The position numbers and the translations under genes were made by a program. DNA of 36,090 nt, taken from Sedimenticola sp. (GTDB taxonomy: Bacteria; Pseudomonadota; Gammaproteobacteria; Chromatiales; Chromatiaceae). Location: NCBI GenBank assembly GCA_027024025.1, contig JALVTT010000079.1:1-36090 (forward strand), in the 5' to 3' direction. Every line of letters begins with the position of its first letter. Within the stretch, counting starts at the first letter, position 1. Positions 9,712 through 22,423 of the stretch are shown here, piece by piece. The notes under the pieces are model-generated. The model was not told the origin of the DNA and searched no databases. It saw nothing but the letters and a program-made list of their open reading frames with translations.

Positions 9712-11079
9712 CTATTTGTTCTTCTTGGGCCGTTGCCAGCCGCTGATGCTCACCTGGCGGGCGCGGGTGAGGCTGAGTTCCCCGGCCGGGGCGTCCTTGC
9801 TGATCACCGAACCGGCGCCGATGGTGGCGTCCTCGCCCACGCTGACCGGGGCCACCAGCGCGGTGTTGGAGCCGATGAAGGCATTGTCCCCGATCCGGGT
9901 CAGGTGCTTGTTGGCGCCGTCGTAGTTGCAGGTGATGGTGCCGGCGCCGATGTTCACCCCGCTGCCGATCTCGCTGTCGCCGACATAGCTGAGGTGGTTG
10001 ATCTTGGAACCCGGGCCGACCTCGGCCTTTTTGATCTCCACGAAGTTGCCGACATGGTTGTCGCCGAGCAGGCGGGCCCCCGGGCGCAGGCGCGAGAAGG
10101 GGCCCACGCGGCAGCCCGGGCCGATCTCGGCCTGTTCGATCACACAGTTCTCGAGGATCTGGACGCCGTCGTGCACGCGGCAGTCACGCAGCACCGTGTT
10201 GGCGCCCACGCGCACACCCTCGCCCAGGACCACCTCGCCCTCGATCAGGACGTTGATGTCGATCTCGCAGTCCGGCCCGTGTTGCAGCCGCCCGCGCAGG
10301 TCGAAGCGCGCCGGGTCGCGCAGGCCCAGGCCGGCGCGCATCAGCCGTTCGGCCTGGCGGCGCTGCAGGGCGCGCTCCAGGGCCGCCAGCTGCAGGCGGT
10401 CGTTGACGCCCTCGGCCTCCATGGGATCGGCGGGCTGGCTGACCGCCACCGGCACCCCGTCGGCCACCGCCATGCCCAGCACATCGGTCAGATAGTATTC
10501 GCCCTGGGCGTTGTCGTTGGACAGGCGCCCGAGCCAGTCGCCCAGGCGGGCCCGGGGCAGCAGCATGATGCCGGTGTTGACCTCGCGGATCGCCAGCTGC
10601 GCGGGGCTGGCGTCCTTCTGTTCGACGATGCCGCTGACCCGCCCCTCCGCGTCGCGCAGCACCCGGCCGTAGCCGCTCGGATCGTCCAGGGTGACCGAGA
10701 GCAGGCCGAAGCCGTCCCCGGCGCGGGCCACCAGCTCGCGCAGGGTGTCCGCCGTGATCAGCGGCACATCGCCATAGAGCACCAGCACCCGGTCGATGCC
10801 CTCCAGGCAGGGCATGGCCTGGGCCACGGCGTGTCCGGTGCCGAGCTGTTGCGCCTGCTCCACCCATTCGATGTCCGGGTCGCTGATGGCGGCGCGCACC
10901 TGATCGCCGGCATGCCCGTACACCACCACGATGCGCCGCGGGTCGAGCTGCCGGGCGGTGTCGATGACGTGCGCCAGCAGCGGGCGGTCGGCCAGGCGGT
11001 GCAGCACCTTGGGCCGGCGGGACTTCATGCGGGTACCCTGACCCGCGGCGAGAATGACGATTCCCAGGTTCATGCCCAT
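9712..11079 (-). CDS. glmU: Bifunctional UDP-GlcNAc pyrophosphorylase/glucosamine-1-phosphate acetyltransferase
   Basis: VILAAGQGTRMKSRRPKVLH, hexapeptide-repeat C-terminus, GTITCNYDGANKHLT. Confidence 0.98.
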   Translation of the reverse strand: MGMNLGIVILAAGQGTRMKSRRPKVLHRLADRPLLAHVIDTARQLDPRRIVVVYGHAGDQVRAAISDPDIEWVEQAQQLGTGHAVAQAMPCLEGIDRVLVLYGDVPLITADTLRELVARAGDGFGLLSVTLDDPSGYGRVLRDAEGRVSGIVEQKDASPAQLAIREVNTGIMLLPRARLGDWLGRLSNDNAQGEYYLTDVLGMAVADGVPVAVSQPADPMEAEGVNDRLQLAALERALQRRQAERLMRAGLGLRDPARFDLRGRLQHGPDCEIDINVLIEGEVVLGEGVRVGANTVLRDCRVHDGVQILENCVIEQAEIGPGCRVGPFSRLRPGARLLGDNHVGNFVEIKKAEVGPGSKINHLSYVGDSEIGSGVNIGAGTITCNYDGANKHLTRIGDNAFIGSNTALVAPVSVGEDATIGAGSVISKDAPAGELSLTRARQVSISGWQRPKKNK

Positions 11080-11113
11080 GCCATCACCTCTCGCAAGATA
11101 CGCCTCCGGACGC

Positions 11114-11135
11114 GCTGGCCGTGATTGCGGCCAGC
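11114..11135. other. Perfect 8-bp inverted repeat with 6-nt loop in the glmU upstream region
   Basis: GCTGGCCG-TGATTG-CGGCCAGC, about 35 nt upstream of the glmU start on the minus strand. Confidence 0.6.
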
Positions 11136-11183
11136 CCCTGGATCGACGATATTGAGGCCCATCCCTGCTTCCCCGTCGCGGAT

Positions 11184-11684
11184 TCAGTTGATGGTGGGGT
11201 GGGTCGGGGCCTGCACCGCGTGGATGCCGGAGACCTTGTCCTCGCCCGGATTGGCGTCGCGCACCTCGACGATGCGCACCTTGACCTTGAGGGTCTTGCC
11301 CGCCAGCGGGTGGTTACCGTCCACGGTCAGCTTGTCGCCGCTGATGTCGGTGACATAGAAGGTCTTGACCTCGCCGGCCTCGTTCTGCATCTGCACCTCG
11401 GCGCCGACCTTGCGGAACTGGGGCGGGACGTTCTCCAGGTCGTCGGTGAAGGTCAGCGAGGGATCGCGCTCGCCGTAGGCGTCCTCGGGCCGCAGCTCGA
11501 CCTCCACCTCGTCACCGGCCTTCTTGCCCAGAACGGCACGGTCCATGCCGCCGATCAGCTCGGTGTCACTGCCGTACACGAAGCCCAGGGGCACATCGTG
11601 CTGTTCGACGACATTGCCCTGCTCGTCCATGATGGTGTAGGTCAGGCCGACGTACTTGCCGGGCTGCACTGTCTGTTCGCTCAT
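11184..11684 (-). CDS. FKBP-type (SlyD-like) peptidyl-prolyl cis-trans isomerase
   Basis: KYVGLTYTIMDEQGNVVEQ, GGMDRAVLGKKAGDEVEVELRPEDAYGERD, DGNHPLAGKTLKVKVRIVEVR. No His-rich tail. Confidence 0.88.
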   Translation of the reverse strand: MSEQTVQPGKYVGLTYTIMDEQGNVVEQHDVPLGFVYGSDTELIGGMDRAVLGKKAGDEVEVELRPEDAYGERDPSLTFTDDLENVPPQFRKVGAEVQMQNEAGEVKTFYVTDISGDKLTVDGNHPLAGKTLKVKVRIVEVRDANPGEDKVSGIHAVQAPTHPTIN

Positions 11685-11704
11685 ATCAACTGGATCTCTG
11701 AAAC

Positions 11705-11738
11705 AAAAAGGCCCCGCGGGTACGCACCGGCAGGGCCC
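11705..11738 (-). terminator. Probable intrinsic terminator downstream of atpC
   Basis: Minus strand reads GGGCCCTGCCGGTGCGTACCCGCGGGGCCTTTTTG: GC-rich arms followed by a T-run. Confidence 0.7.
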
Positions 11739-11760
11739 TGTATTCTAGCAAGACGCGCGC

Positions 11761-12183
11761 TTACTTGCTTTTCCGCAGGCGTTCGATGGCTCGCAGCTGG
11801 GCCACCGCCTCGGCCAGCTCGGCCTGGGCCTTGGCCAGATCCATCTCGGCCGACTGGTTGGCCAGGGCGTCCTCGGCGCGGCGCTTGGCCTCCAGGGCCT
11901 GGGCCTCGTCCAGATCGGCGGCGCGCACCCCGGTGTCGGCCAGCACCGTGACCTTGAAGGGCTGCACCTCGATCAGCCCGCCGGAGACATAGAAGTGCTC
12001 CTGCGGCTTGCCCTCGCCGGGATCGACCCGCACCTCGCCCGGCTTGAGACGGGTCACCAGCGGGGCGTGGCGCGGCGCGATGCCGATCTCGCCCATCGCC
12101 GCCGGGGCGTACACCATCTCGCCCTGGCCGCTGAACAGCGGACCCTCGGCGCTCACGATGTCGACATGTATGGTCATAGCCAT
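11761..12183 (-). CDS. atpC: F1 ATP synthase epsilon subunit
   Basis: [49 protein letters not shown]. Confidence 0.97.
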   Translation of the reverse strand: MAMTIHVDIVSAEGPLFSGQGEMVYAPAAMGEIGIAPRHAPLVTRLKPGEVRVDPGEGKPQEHFYVSGGLIEVQPFKVTVLADTGVRAADLDEAQALEAKRRAEDALANQSAEMDLAKAQAELAEAVAQLRAIERLRKSK

Positions 12184-12220
12184 GATTCTAGCTCCTGGTG
12201 CGCGAGCGGCCCGGCCGGGC

Positions 12221-13612
<1,392 letters not shown>

Positions 13613-13627
13613 TCAATCTTCAAACTT

Positions 13628-13643
13628 TCGCAGCAAGCTGCGA
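13628..13643 (-). other. Hairpin in the atpG-atpD intergenic region
   Basis: Minus-strand RNA UCGCAG-CUUG-CUGCGA: 6-bp stem closed by a CUUG tetraloop. The T-run lies 5' of it, so it is not a terminator. Confidence 0.55.
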
Positions 13644-13663
13644 CTCGTAACTCAAAAAATTCT

Positions 13664-14530
13664 TCACGATACCGCGGCGGCGCCACTGACGATCTCGGAG
13701 ATCTCCTGCGTGATCGCGGCCTGGCGGGCCTTGTTGTAGACCAGCTGCAGCTCGTCGATCAGGTTGCCCGCGTTGTCGGTGGCGGACTTCATGGCGACCA
13801 TGCGCGCCGACATCTCGCAGGCGGTGTTCTCGACCACCGCCTGGTAGGCGACCGACTCGATGTAGCGCACCAGCAGGTTGTCCAGGACCTCGCGCGCGTC
13901 CGGCTCGTAGATGTAGTCCCAGTGGTGCTTGAGTTCCTCGGCGTCCTCGCCCGGCGGCAGGGGCACCAGCTGGGTCACGGTCGGGCGCTGGGTCATGGTG
14001 TTGACGAACTCGTTGTAGGCCAGGCGGATCTCGTCGATCTCGCCCTCCATGAAGGCATCGAGCATGACCTTGACCGGGCCGATCAGGCTGTCCAGATGCG
14101 GCGCGTCACCCAGGTGGGTGACCTGGGCGCGCACGTCCCCGCCGACCCGCTTGAAGAAGCCCAGGGCCTTGGTGCCGATCAGGCAGTAGCTGACCTCCTT
14201 GCCTTCCTCGCGCAGCGCCGCGATGTCCTTGACCAGGCGCCGGAACAGGTTGGTGTTGAGGCCTCCGCACAGCCCCCGGTCGGAGGACACGATGATGTAG
14301 CCGATGCGCTTGATCTCGCGCGCCTGCATGAACGGATGCCGGTATTCCGGGTTGGCCAGGGCCACATGCCCGATGACTTCGCGCATCTTCTGCGCATAGG
14401 GGCGCGAGGACTCCATGCGCTCCTGCGCCTTCCGCATCTTGGAGGCGGCCACCATCTCCATGGCACTCGTGATCTTCTGAGTGCTCTTGATCGAGGAGAT
14501 CTTGGTCCGAATCTCTTTAGCGCCTGCCAT
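13664..14530 (-). CDS. atpG: F1 ATP synthase gamma subunit
   Basis: [36 protein letters not shown]. Confidence 0.99.
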   Translation of the reverse strand: MAGAKEIRTKISSIKSTQKITSAMEMVAASKMRKAQERMESSRPYAQKMREVIGHVALANPEYRHPFMQAREIKRIGYIIVSSDRGLCGGLNTNLFRRLVKDIAALREEGKEVSYCLIGTKALGFFKRVGGDVRAQVTHLGDAPHLDSLIGPVKVMLDAFMEGEIDEIRLAYNEFVNTMTQRPTVTQLVPLPPGEDAEELKHHWDYIYEPDAREVLDNLLVRYIESVAYQAVVENTACEMSARMVAMKSATDNAGNLIDELQLVYNKARQAAITQEISEIVSGAAAVS

Positions 14531-14563
14531 GTCAAACCTTCTGTCTGAAAATTAATCGCCGGT

Positions 14564-14578
14564 CGGGGCCGGGCCCCG
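14564..14578 (-). other. GC-rich palindrome in the atpA-atpG intergenic region
   Basis: CGGGGCC-G-GGCCCCG, perfect 7-bp arms. Confidence 0.5.
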
Positions 14579-14586
14579 CGTCCCGC

Positions 14587-16128
<1,542 letters not shown>

Positions 16129-16142
16129 GGTTGCGTACCCTG

Positions 16143-16682
16143 TTAGATTCCTAATTCTTGCGCCAGCTGGCCCAGCTGTGCGGCCACCGAGCCGTCGATG
16201 ACCATGTCACCCGCGCGCAGGCGGAAGCCGCCGATCAGTTCGGGGTCCTCCTCGGCGTGGATGCGGACCTCGCGCCCCAGCTTGCTCTTGAGCGCCGTGC
16301 CGATGGCCTGCTCCTGGGCCGGCTTGAGCGGGAAGGCCGTGGTCACGGTGACGTCCACCGTGCCCTCGTGCTCGGCCTTTTTCTGTTCGAAGGCCTCGGC
16401 GATCTCGGGCAGCACGCCCAGACGGCCGTTGGCGGCCAGCAGGCGGACCAGGTTCTGCCCCTCGTCGGACAGGCGTCCGCCGCCGATCTCGAGCACCAGC
16501 TCGGCCTTCTGCTCGCGGCTCAGCTCGGGGTTGCTCAGCGCGGCGGCCAGCACGGGGTCGGCCGCGGCAGTGCCCAGAAAGCCCAGCATCCCGGACCACA
16601 GGTCCAGCTTGTCGGTTTCGACCGCGCGCTGAAAAACGGCTTCCGCGTACGGTCGGGCGATGGTTGTTGCGTCTCCAGCCAT
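16143..16682 (-). CDS. atpH: F1 ATP synthase delta subunit
   Basis: [16 protein letters not shown]...[47 protein letters not shown]. Confidence 0.97.
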   Translation of the reverse strand: MAGDATTIARPYAEAVFQRAVETDKLDLWSGMLGFLGTAAADPVLAAALSNPELSREQKAELVLEIGGGRLSDEGQNLVRLLAANGRLGVLPEIAEAFEQKKAEHEGTVDVTVTTAFPLKPAQEQAIGTALKSKLGREVRIHAEEDPELIGGFRLRAGDMVIDGSVAAQLGQLAQELGI

Positions 16683-16691
16683 GGGCCTGCC

Positions 16692-17162
16692 CTAGATCTG
16701 CCTGGCGACAGCTTCGACGATGTCCTTGTGCGCCTCGGCATCGATCTCGCGGCGCAGGATCTTCTCCGCGCCGGCCACGGCCAGCTCGGCCACCCGGGCG
16801 CGCAGCTCCTCGCGTGCCTTGTTGGTGGCCTGCTCGATCTCCGCCTGGGCCGCCGCCAGCTGGCGTGCGCCCTCGGCCTGGGCCTTTTCCTTGGCCTCCT
16901 CGACAAGCTGTGCCGCCTGCCGCTCGGCCCTGGCCTTGATCTCGGCCGCCTGCTGCTTGGCCTCGTGCAGATACTCGGTGGCGCGCTCCTGCGCCAGCAC
17001 CTGCTCGTGCTGGCCGCGTTCCGCCGCCGCCAGGCCGTCAGCGATCTTTGCCTTGCGCTCGTCCATCGCCTTGACCAGCGGAGGCCATACAAACTTCATG
17101 GTGAACCAGACGAACACCGCGAAGGACAGCAGCTGGGCAATGAGTGTCAGGTTGATATTCAT
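16692..17162 (-). CDS. atpF: Fo ATP synthase subunit b
   Basis: MNINLTLIAQLLSFAVFVWFTMKFVWPPLVKAMDERKAKIADGLAAAERG. Confidence 0.98.
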   Translation of the reverse strand: MNINLTLIAQLLSFAVFVWFTMKFVWPPLVKAMDERKAKIADGLAAAERGQHEQVLAQERATEYLHEAKQQAAEIKARAERQAAQLVEEAKEKAQAEGARQLAAAQAEIEQATNKAREELRARVAELAVAGAEKILRREIDAEAHKDIVEAVARQI

Positions 17163-17214
17163 CCCGAAACCTCGTTCAGACGAGAGTTGAATACATGTAC
17201 TGCGAGGATCGTCC

Positions 17215-17460
<246 letters not shown>

Positions 17461-17497
17461 TTAAGTGTCAATCCAGGTAAGTTGAAGAATCGGTTTG

Positions 17498-18376
<879 letters not shown>

Positions 18377-18383
18377 TTATCTC

Positions 18384-18764
18384 TCAGCGGGCGATACGGT
18401 TCGCCAGCAGCGGGGGTAAAACCTGTACGAACAAAAAGGCGCCCAGAAGGGCCACCGGGTTGAGGTCATCCAGACCCCACATCGCCAGGCCAAAGACCAG
18501 GACGATGCCGAGCAGCTTGATCAGCTCGCCGCTGAAAAAGCGGGCCACGATCCGACCGGGCTGCTGCGCCCTGTAGGGTGCAAAGACCCATACGGCCAGG
18601 AGGGCGCTGCCCAGGGAGGCGGCCAGTCCACCGATCAATACATCACGTGCGATGCGCAGATCATACAGACTTGCCAGCAAAAAAATAACCACCGCGGTGG
18701 TCAATTGGGCCGATACCAGGCGCCAGGCGCGCCGGGCATCCGGTTTCTGCGTGTGGCGATTCAC
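18384..18764 (-). CDS. atpI: ATP synthase accessory protein AtpI
   Basis: Small hydrophobic protein first in the atp cluster; multiple TM segments (VVIFLLASLYDLRIARDVLIGGLAASLGSALLAVWVF). Confidence 0.85.
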   Translation of the reverse strand: MNRHTQKPDARRAWRLVSAQLTTAVVIFLLASLYDLRIARDVLIGGLAASLGSALLAVWVFAPYRAQQPGRIVARFFSGELIKLLGIVLVFGLAMWGLDDLNPVALLGAFLFVQVLPPLLANRIAR

Positions 18765-18799
18765 GAACCACCCGGGCCGGTCGTTTCAAAGCGGGGCGG

Positions 18800-18828
18800 A
18801 GTATAAGCAGTTCCTGTAATAAGGTCAA
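18800..18828 (-). promoter_or_regulatory. Candidate sigma70 promoter of the atp operon
   Basis: Minus strand TTGACC-N17-TATACT (-35 at 18823-18828, -10 at 18800-18805), just upstream of atpI. Confidence 0.75.
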
Positions 18829-18840
18829 ACGATAGTTTGA
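18825..18840. promoter_or_regulatory. Inverted repeat overlapping the -35 of the atp promoter
   Basis: TCAAAC-GATA-GTTTGA, perfect 6-bp arms. Confidence 0.5.
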
Positions 18841-18868
18841 TAAAAAAACGTCTTATTCCGCCCGCCCC

Positions 18869-19759
18869 TCATTTGATATGGGCCAGGATGCCCTCCAGCT
18901 CGTCCAGGCTGTTGTAGCTGATCTCCAGGCGGCCTTTGCCGCCGCTGCCCTGCTTGATCGCGACCCGCGCGCCCAGGCGGTCGGTGAGATCGTCGAGCAG
19001 GCGGCGGATGTCGGGATCGTCCTCGGCCGCGGGGGCCGCCGGACGCGCCGGGGTCTCGCTGCTCAGGCGGCGCACCAGGGCCTCGGTCTCGCGGACCGAC
19101 AGGCCCTTGCGCGCCACCGTGGTGGCCGCCTCGGCCTGGCGCGCCGGATCCTTCAGCGCCAGCAGGGCGCGCGCGTGGCCCATCTCCAGGGCGCCCTCGT
19201 CGAGCAGCTCCTTGACCGCCGGGTCCAGGTCCAGCAGGCGGATCAGATTGGTCACGGTGGTGCGCGACTTGCCAACCGCCTGGGCCACCTGCTGGTGGGT
19301 CAGCTCGAACTCGTTGAGCAGGCGGTGCAGGGCCGCGGCCTCCTCCAGCGGATTGAGGTCGTCGCGCTGGATGTTCTCGATCAGGGCCATGGCCATGGCG
19401 GCCTGGTCGTCGACCTGCTTGATCACCACCGGGACCTCTTCCAGACCGGCCAGCTGGGCGGCCCGCCAGCGGCGTTCGCCGGCAATGATCTCGTAGTTGC
19501 CGCCGCCGACCTCGCGCACCACGATGGGCTGCACCATGCCCTGGGCGGCGATCGAATCGGCCAGCTCGCGCAGCTTGTCCTCGTCGAAGTGGCGCCGCGG
19601 CTGGTAGCGGCCGCGCTGGATGCGCTCCACCGGCAGGCTGTCGCCGCCGCTCGGGCCCGCGGGATCGGAATCGGTCTGTGCCTTGGCGGGTTGCTCCGCG
19701 GACTGGGCGCCGCCAAGCAGCGCGTCCAGGCCGCGACCCAGGCCTCGTTTCTTTGCCAT
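18869..19759 (-). CDS. parB: Chromosome partitioning protein ParB
   Basis: MAKKRGLGRGLDALLGG; GERRWRAAQLAGLEEVPVVIK; ALIENIQRDDLNPLEEA; KSRTTVTNLIRLL. Confidence 0.97.
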   Translation of the reverse strand: MAKKRGLGRGLDALLGGAQSAEQPAKAQTDSDPAGPSGGDSLPVERIQRGRYQPRRHFDEDKLRELADSIAAQGMVQPIVVREVGGGNYEIIAGERRWRAAQLAGLEEVPVVIKQVDDQAAMAMALIENIQRDDLNPLEEAAALHRLLNEFELTHQQVAQAVGKSRTTVTNLIRLLDLDPAVKELLDEGALEMGHARALLALKDPARQAEAATTVARKGLSVRETEALVRRLSSETPARPAAPAAEDDPDIRRLLDDLTDRLGARVAIKQGSGGKGRLEISYNSLDELEGILAHIK

Positions 19760-19762
19760 GGT

Positions 19763-20545
19763 CTATACGGATATCGTCTGGGGTTGGTGACGGCGCGCCA
19801 TCTCGCTGGCCAGGGCCATGTAGCTGATGGAGCCGCGGGAGGACTTATCATACAGCATCACCGGCATCCCGTGACTGGGCGCCTCGGCCACGCGCACATT
19901 GCGCGGTATGACGGTGCGGAAGACCTTGTCCTGAAAGTGGCTGATCAGCTGCCCGGAGACATCGTTGGCCAGATTGTTGCGCGGATCGTGCATGGTGCGC
20001 ACGATGCCCTCCAGGTCCAGGCGCGGGTTGCGGTGGGCCTTGATCTGCTCGATGGTGTTGAGCAGGGCCGACAGCCCCTCCAGGGCGTAGTACTCGGTCT
20101 GGATGGGCACCAGCACGCCGTCCGCCGCGACCAGGGCGTTCAGCGTCAGCATGTTCAGCGAGGGCGGGCAGTCGATCAGGATGTAATCGTATTCGTTGCG
20201 CACCGGCTCCAGGGCCAGGGCCAGGCGGCGCTCGCGCATGGGCGCGTCCAGCAGCTGCACCTCGGCCGCGGTCAGATCACCGTTGGCCGGCAGCACATCG
20301 AACAGATCCTGGATGCTGGGGCGCACCGCCCGGCGCGCCGGCAGCTCGCCCAGCAACACCTCCAGGACCGAGTTGTCCAGCGCGTATTTGTCCACCCCGC
20401 AGCCCATGGTGGCGTTGCCCTGGGGGTCGAGATCGATGAGCAGGACCTTCTTGCGCATGTCCGCCAGCGCGGCCGCGAGATTGACCGTGGTGGTGGTCTT
20501 GCCGACCCCGCCCTTCTGGTTGGCTACACAGATGATGCGTCCCAT
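19763..20545 (-). CDS. parA: Chromosome partitioning ATPase ParA
   Basis: MGRIICVANQKGGVGKTTTTVNLAAALA; LLIDLDPQGNATMG. Confidence 0.98.
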   Translation of the reverse strand: MGRIICVANQKGGVGKTTTTVNLAAALADMRKKVLLIDLDPQGNATMGCGVDKYALDNSVLEVLLGELPARRAVRPSIQDLFDVLPANGDLTAAEVQLLDAPMRERRLALALEPVRNEYDYILIDCPPSLNMLTLNALVAADGVLVPIQTEYYALEGLSALLNTIEQIKAHRNPRLDLEGIVRTMHDPRNNLANDVSGQLISHFQDKVFRTVIPRNVRVAEAPSHGMPVMLYDKSSRGSISYMALASEMARRHQPQTISV

Positions 20546-20702
20546 GGTGCTCGATCCGTTGTCTGGCTGGACCGGCCATCATAAGACGTATGCCGGACGC
20601 CCACAACCGAGCCGCTCCAGCCGGCCCGCCGCGAAAGATCACCGGGTATTCCCGGGTCTGTATGGGCAGGAACCCTTCTACCATATGACTCAAGGAGCCC
20701 CC

Positions 20703-21113
20703 ATGAATATCAAAACTGGCCTCATTTCCGGTTTCATCGCCACCCTCGTTCTCTCCGCCATCATGGTCCTGAAGGCCAAGATGGGGCTGATGCCCGATCT
20801 CAACGCCATCAAGATGCTGGCCGGGATGCTGCACGGGCCGCTGGTCCTGGGCTGGGCCGCGCACTTCATGATCGGCGTGATCACCTGGGGCATTCTGTTC
20901 GCCCTGCTGGTCGACAGGCTGCCCGGCGGCGTGATGAGCAGCGCGATCATCTTCTCGATCGGCGCCTGGCTGGCCATGATGCTCGGTCCCATGCCCATGG
21001 CCGGCGCCGGCCTGTTCGGCCTCAAGATCGGGATCATGGCGCCGGTCGCCACCCTGGTGCTGCACCTGATCTGGGGCGTGGTGCTGGGCTTCAGCTACAA
21101 GCGCCTCGCCTGA
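20703..21113 (+). CDS. Small integral membrane protein of unknown function (DUF6789-like)
   Basis: MNIKTGLISGFIATLVLSAIMVLKAKMGLMPDLNAIKMLAGMLHGPLVLGWAAHFMIGVI...; about four hydrophobic segments; AAGGAG upstream of ATG 20703. Confidence 0.75.
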   Translation: MNIKTGLISGFIATLVLSAIMVLKAKMGLMPDLNAIKMLAGMLHGPLVLGWAAHFMIGVITWGILFALLVDRLPGGVMSSAIIFSIGAWLAMMLGPMPMAGAGLFGLKIGIMAPVATLVLHLIWGVVLGFSYKRLA

Positions 21114-21764
21114 TCACGCCGGCCCGATCAGCACCAGGTGGCGCTGACCGGGCTCTCCGGGCACCCGCAGACGCTCGACCTGCATCCGCAGGTCGGGCGT
21201 CAGGGTGTCGGGATCGAAGGCCTCCAGTCCCGCCTTCATGGCCGCCCACCGGCCACCCGGGGCGCGCAGGTGGGCGGTGAGTTCGAGCATGTGTCGCAGC
21301 TCGCTGAAGGCGCGCGAGGTGATGGTGTCGAAGCCGGTCTCGTCCGCCAGGGACTCGACCCGTTTCTGCACCACGCTCACATTGCCCAGGCCCAGCTCGA
21401 TGACCGCCTGCTGCACGAAGCGGGTCTTCTTGCCGTTGGCGTCGAGCAGGGTGAAGGACAGCGTCGGAAGCGCCAGCGCCAGCGGGATGCCCGGCAGGCC
21501 CGCGCCGGTGCCCACGTCCAGCACCCGCGGCCCGCGCACCCAGGGCAGGATGGACAGGCTGTCGAGGAGGTGACGGGAGACCATCTCCCGCGGATCGCGC
21601 ACCGCGGTCAGGTTGTAGGCCCGGTTCCATTTCAGCAGCAGGGCCAGGTAATCGAGCAGGCGTGCCTGGCAGGCCGCGTCCAGCGACAGGCCCATCTCGC
21701 GCAGACCGTCGCGCAGCTGCGCGGACCACAGGTCCAGGGGGGGGTTGTCGGACGAACGGCTCAT
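21114..21764 (-). CDS. rsmG: 16S rRNA (guanine527-N7)-methyltransferase
   Basis: WNRAYNLTAVRDPREMVSRHLLDSLSILPWVRGPRVLDVGTGAGLPGIPLAL. Likely start MSRSSDNPPLD at 21764. Confidence 0.97.
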   Translation of the reverse strand: MSRSSDNPPLDLWSAQLRDGLREMGLSLDAACQARLLDYLALLLKWNRAYNLTAVRDPREMVSRHLLDSLSILPWVRGPRVLDVGTGAGLPGIPLALALPTLSFTLLDANGKKTRFVQQAVIELGLGNVSVVQKRVESLADETGFDTITSRAFSELRHMLELTAHLRAPGGRWAAMKAGLEAFDPDTLTPDLRMQVERLRVPGEPGQRHLVLIGPA

Positions 21765-21804
21765 GCCTGCTATTATCCGCCATGCGGCCATCCTGGATAA
21801 ACCG

Positions 21805-22419
21805 ATGATCACACTCTACGGCATCAGCGCCTCTCGCGCCTTCCGCTGCCTGTGGATGCTCGAGGAACTGGGCATCGACTACCGGCGGGAGCCCCTGGAC
21901 TACCGCGACCAGGACGCCCTGAACGACCCGGCCTACCGCGCGCTCAACCCCAATGGGCGCATCCCCACGCTGGTGGACGGCGACTATGTGCTGTGGGAGT
22001 CGATGGCCATCAACCTCTACCTGGCGCGCCGCTACGGGCAGGCAACCGGCCTCTGGCCCGACGACGAACAGGCCGAGGGCCTGGCCTGGCAGTGGTCCTT
22101 CTGGATCATGACCGAGGTGGAACACCCCCTGCTCAGTGTGCTCATGCACCGCCGTGTGCTGCCGGCCGAGAAACGCGACCCGCAACGCGCCGCGCGCAAC
22201 CAGGGCCTGCTGCGCCAGCCCCTGGGGGTACTGGATCAGGCCCTGCGGGGCCGGGACTGGCTGCTGCACGACCGCTTCACCGTGGCCGACCTCAACCTCG
22301 CCTCGGTGCTGGGCTGGGCGCGCCCGGCGCGCCTGTCACTGCGCGATTGGCCGGCGCTCGACGCCTGGCTGAAACGCTGCCTGGAACGTCCCGCGCGGCG
22401 GCGGGCTCAGATCGATTGA
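21805..22419 (+). CDS. Glutathione S-transferase family protein
   Basis: MITLYGISASRAFRCLWMLEELGIDYRREPLDY...NPNGRIPTLVDGDYVLWESMAINLYLARRY. Confidence 0.93.
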   Translation: MITLYGISASRAFRCLWMLEELGIDYRREPLDYRDQDALNDPAYRALNPNGRIPTLVDGDYVLWESMAINLYLARRYGQATGLWPDDEQAEGLAWQWSFWIMTEVEHPLLSVLMHRRVLPAEKRDPQRAARNQGLLRQPLGVLDQALRGRDWLLHDRFTVADLNLASVLGWARPARLSLRDWPALDAWLKRCLERPARRRAQID

Positions 22420-22423
22420 ACAC

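Noticed and set aside
18820-18850. TCAAAC-GATA-GTTTGA with A/T-run as a parB terminator
   Set aside because: In the direction of parB transcription the U-run precedes the hairpin, so it cannot be a standard intrinsic terminator.
18765-20702. parS site near parAB
   Set aside because: No TGTTTCACGTGAAACA-like sequence noticed by eye; a motif scan is needed before claiming absence.
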